The notes beneath the pieces were generated by a model. The model saw nothing but the letters and a program-made list of their open reading frames with translations, was not told the origin of the DNA and did not search any database. A DNA stretch of 8,878 bases from assembly GCF_030454045.1 (NCBI RefSeq), contig NZ_JAKDJE010000099.1, positions 1 to 8,878 on the forward strand, read 5' to 3'. Source of the DNA: Psychrobacter sp. (GTDB lineage Bacteria > Pseudomonadota > Gammaproteobacteria > Pseudomonadales > Moraxellaceae). This document shows positions 7,010 to 8,878 of this stretch, piece by piece. Position 1 is the stretch's first letter. Every line of letters starts with the position of its first letter. Both the position numbers and the translations under genes were made by a program.

Positions 7010-7993
7010 ATGCTACTCCAATCTATAAGGCGCTTGCGTCATTTTGTTTATGATACGTTGCAAAATGATGAACATGACACTTTATTTAGCCGCTATATTG
7101 ATTATTTTCTCATATTTTTGATCATGACCAATGTGGCAGCTGTGATTGCTGAGTCAGTTGACAGCTGGTACTACCCTTATCAAGATTATTTTACTTGGTT
7201 TGAAAACTTCTCTATTGTGGTCTTTTCGATTGAGTATCTGCTGCGGCTATGGAGTGTCGCTGAAGCAAAGCCTGATAATACAACGTGGAAGCAGCGCTGG
7301 GACTGGATCAGAAGTCCATCTGCTTTGGTAGACTTGGTTGCTATTGTGCCAGCCTTCTTGAACTTCTTTGTCAATATCGATTTGCGCTTCTTACGTATTT
7401 TACGTTTATTTCGTATTCTCAAACTGACCCGCTATTTTGCTTCTATGCGTATTTTGCTGGTGGTCATCAGTAAAGAGCGCGGTTCGTTTCAAGCGGTTAT
7501 TTTTATATTGATTATTATGATTGTAACGGCCTCAAGCGGGATTTATTTGGTTGAAAACCATGCGCAGCCAGAAGAGTTTGAGTCAATACCCAAAGCCATG
7601 TGGTGGGCGGTGGTGACGCTTACGACGGTGGGTTATGGAGATGTCACACCAATTACTAACGCTGGTAAAATACTGGGGGCGATCATCACGATATTGGGTG
7701 TGGGTTTGGCTGCACTGCCTGCAGGTATTCTGGCGACAGGTCTGGCAAATGAATTGGCACAACGCCGCGAAGAGCTGGAGCAGCATTTTCGTGAGCAGCT
7801 GATCGATAGTGATTTTGATTTGGTACAAAATCAGATGATGATTGACAAGATTCGCCGAGAGCTGGGACTAGATAAAGAGCAAGCACAAAATATTGTACTG
7901 CAAGTGCTACGTGAGCAAGAGCTTGAGCGGCGCGAAAAAGAAGTGGAGGTGCGTCAAAAGAATTTTTGCCCGCATTGCGGCGAGGCTTTATAA
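7010..7993 (+). CDS. Voltage-gated potassium channel subunit, six-helix type
   Basis: The 327-residue product is an inner-membrane cation channel of the Kv type, expected to assemble as a tetramer. Helices: S1 about 30-49, S2 63-83, S3 103-121, S4 125-142, S5 about 158-181, pore loop about 192-212, S6 219-247. S4 has a basic residue every third position (Arg126, 129, 132, 135, Lys138, Arg141), the mark of a voltage sensor. TTVGYGD (205-211) is the potassium selectivity filter and S6 carries a PAG hinge (237-239). There is no RCK domain. Instead a charged, probably coiled-coil tail (about 250-316) ends in CPHCGEAL (Cys320, Cys323), half of a zinc-binding site. The AGGG at 7001-7004, only five bases upstream, is a weak ribosome site; the ATG at 7005 reads into an early stop. 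The physiological role is unknown. Confidence 0.93.
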   Translation: MLLQSIRRLRHFVYDTLQNDEHDTLFSRYIDYFLIFLIMTNVAAVIAESVDSWYYPYQDYFTWFENFSIVVFSIEYLLRLWSVAEAKPDNTTWKQRWDWIRSPSALVDLVAIVPAFLNFFVNIDLRFLRILRLFRILKLTRYFASMRILLVVISKERGSFQAVIFILIIMIVTASSGIYLVENHAQPEEFESIPKAMWWAVVTLTTVGYGDVTPITNAGKILGAIITILGVGLAALPAGILATGLANELAQRREELEQHFREQLIDSDFDLVQNQMMIDKIRRELGLDKEQAQNIVLQVLREQELERREKEVEVRQKNFCPHCGEAL

Positions 7994-8010
7994 CCTAATC
8001 TGTCCGATAG

Positions 8011-8077
8011 TATTCGATAACAAATATTCGATAACAATAGACACTTATGCCTAGAGTCTTTTAAACAAAGGTTATCG
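8011..8077. repeat. Tandem 14-bp direct repeat with a distal inverted copy
   Basis: TATTCGATAACAA occurs exactly twice, at 8011-8023 and 8025-8037, separated by one A. The core CGATAAC returns inverted as GTTATCG at 8071-8077, which could pair with either direct copy. It lies between two convergent genes, 18 bases past the channel stop. Two copies do not make an array; slippage duplication is the simplest origin. Confidence 0.6.
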
Positions 8078-8089
8078 GTTTGAGATCAA

Positions 8090-8120
8090 AGGAGACGGTA
8101 TGGCAGAAATGCCGCCTCCT
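8090..8120. terminator. Probable bidirectional terminator between convergent genes
   Basis: AGGAG (8090-8094) pairs with CTCCT (8116-8120), and inside it GGCA (8102-8105) pairs with TGCC (8110-8113) around a GAAA tetraloop. The plus side is followed by a weak T-rich stretch (CATTTTGATT) and the minus side by TTTGAT. It lies 19 bases past the stop of the TerD-like gene and 96 past the channel stop. The poor T-runs and the internal bulge lower confidence. Confidence 0.5.
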
Positions 8121-8139
8121 GTCATTTTGATTGTTGGCG

Positions 8140-8787
8140 TTATATTCCCTGAGGGATAGGCAGCGAACGTGCCAATTCATGCGCAACTTCTTGCGCCGCT
8201 TTTGAGAGATCTTCTGCGCTCAGTGGTAAATTTTGTAGCGTTAAATGCCAATCATCAACAGACCGGTGCAAATGAGCGACCCAAAGCGTTTTACAATCAC
8301 GTGGGAGCTGTTTTAGGTTAACTTCAAAACAGCGATTACCCTCATCATCACTCAGATGTATCTCACCTTTTTTGACTCTAGAGAGAGAATGTCCGTGATA
8401 CGAGTTGGCAATCAAAGCAATATGGGTGATGTGTAAGGGAATCTCCGCCAACTCTATTCTGATCTGCTCTTGATCCAGCGGTGCTAAATACATCGCTTGC
8501 TCTCCGCGATCCTTGCCATTTAGACTATCGCCTTGATGCTTGACGGATTCAGCTTTATCACGTAGTTGTTTGAACCAAACAAGGTCGCTGATGATGCAGT
8601 TGTCATCATATAAAACGCAAGCCAGATCGATATCGACCGCGCTTTTGTCTTTTTTAAAGCGCTTAAATAACCCTTTTGGCTCAATCTTGGTAAATTCATA
8701 ATTGAGTGCAAAAAACAAGGTTCCGGTGTCCAAGCCCAGTCCTCTCAAACTGTCGGAAAGCAGCGGTGATGGCGCAGTGGTCGGCAT
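8140..8787 (-). CDS. Divergent TerD-family stress protein
   Basis: The 215-residue product resembles the TerD/TerZ family, calcium-binding beta-sandwich proteins linked to tellurite resistance and general stress; the exact cellular role of the family is unsettled. Family-like blocks are VDIDLACVLYDDN (51-63), HQGDSLNGKDRGE (84-96, matching the usual GDNLTG block), a central strand pair (about 108-132, ITHIALIANSYHG), DDEGNRCFEVNL (147-158) and WVAHLHRSVDDWHLTLQNLPL-type strands near 169-189. Odd points are a shortened N-terminus without the usual glycine-rich opening, a basic stretch between the first strands (about 38-48, KGLFKRFKKDK) and a helical tail (190-215). AAGGA (complement of 8793-8797) lies five bases before the ATG. 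No other ter genes lie in the window. Its product is probably cytoplasmic. TerA-like is an alternative label. Confidence 0.8.
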   Translation of the reverse strand: MPTTAPSPLLSDSLRGLGLDTGTLFFALNYEFTKIEPKGLFKRFKKDKSAVDIDLACVLYDDNCIISDLVWFKQLRDKAESVKHQGDSLNGKDRGEQAMYLAPLDQEQIRIELAEIPLHITHIALIANSYHGHSLSRVKKGEIHLSDDEGNRCFEVNLKQLPRDCKTLWVAHLHRSVDDWHLTLQNLPLSAEDLSKAAQEVAHELARSLPIPQGI

Positions 8788-8808
8788 AATATTCCTTTTT
8801 TATTCTTA

Positions 8809-8838
8809 ATTATCTACAATTGTTTTAGGGCGTGTTGA
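8809..8838 (-). promoter_or_regulatory. Candidate promoter of the TerD-like gene
   Basis: On the minus strand TCAACA (8833-8838, four of six) is followed after 18 bases by GATAAT (8809-8814, five of six). Transcription would start near 8802, leaving a very short leader of about 15 bases that contains the ribosome binding site. Bases 8839-8878 show no recognisable gene. Confidence 0.3.
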
Positions 8839-8878
8839 ACATTCGCAAATAGGCACTGCTGATCACTAAAATTGTTCC

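Noticed and set aside
7005..7028. Alternative ATG five bases before the channel start
   Set aside because: It is in another frame and meets TAA after seven codons.
8011..8037. Possible CRISPR remnant
   Set aside because: Only two 13-base units with a single base between them and no spacer; a simple tandem duplication explains it.

Overview
The window looks like chromosomal DNA from a gammaproteobacterium of the Moraxellaceae, most like Psychrobacter. This rests on the form of the AceE and AceF proteins, moderate G+C genes set between very A+T-rich spacers, a small OmpW porin, and lone TerD-family and Kv-type channel genes. No tRNA, rRNA, CRISPR array or complete mobile element was recognised. 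The genus assignment is inference from sequence character; no search was run.

Left part (1-830): a long A+T-rich stretch with no convincing gene. It ends in the promoter region of the pyruvate dehydrogenase operon. It holds a candidate aceE promoter (721-749), an interrupted palindrome (669-685), three copies of the motif GGTTATAC (one of them on the candidate -10 box), and a possible leftward promoter near the left edge.

Centre left (831-5434): a tight two-gene operon, aceE (E1, decarboxylase) then aceF (E2, dihydrolipoyl acetyltransferase with two lipoyl domains), closed by a strong intrinsic terminator. Together they carry out the first two steps from pyruvate to acetyl-CoA. Neither the E3 gene (lpd) nor a pdhR-type regulator gene lies in the window, so E3 must be encoded elsewhere. 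Both proteins carry unusually acidic flexible segments: the E1 C-terminal tail and the first E2 linker.

Centre (5533-6592): ompW on the minus strand, convergent with aceF and with its own terminator. Its upstream region has a perfect 9-bp dyad just downstream of a candidate promoter, and a second, separate dyad (6452-6475) further up.

Right part (6593-8878): a 75-residue zinc-ribbon-like protein with one membrane helix; a 327-residue six-helix voltage-gated potassium channel ending in a CPHC motif; and, convergent with it, a divergent TerD-family stress protein. The leader between the small protein and the channel has mutually exclusive hairpins. The spacer between the channel and the TerD-like gene has a 14-bp tandem repeat and a shared terminator-like hairpin. 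The least understood part is the pair made of the small zinc-ribbon membrane protein and the channel with a terminal CxxC; whether they work together is only a hypothesis.
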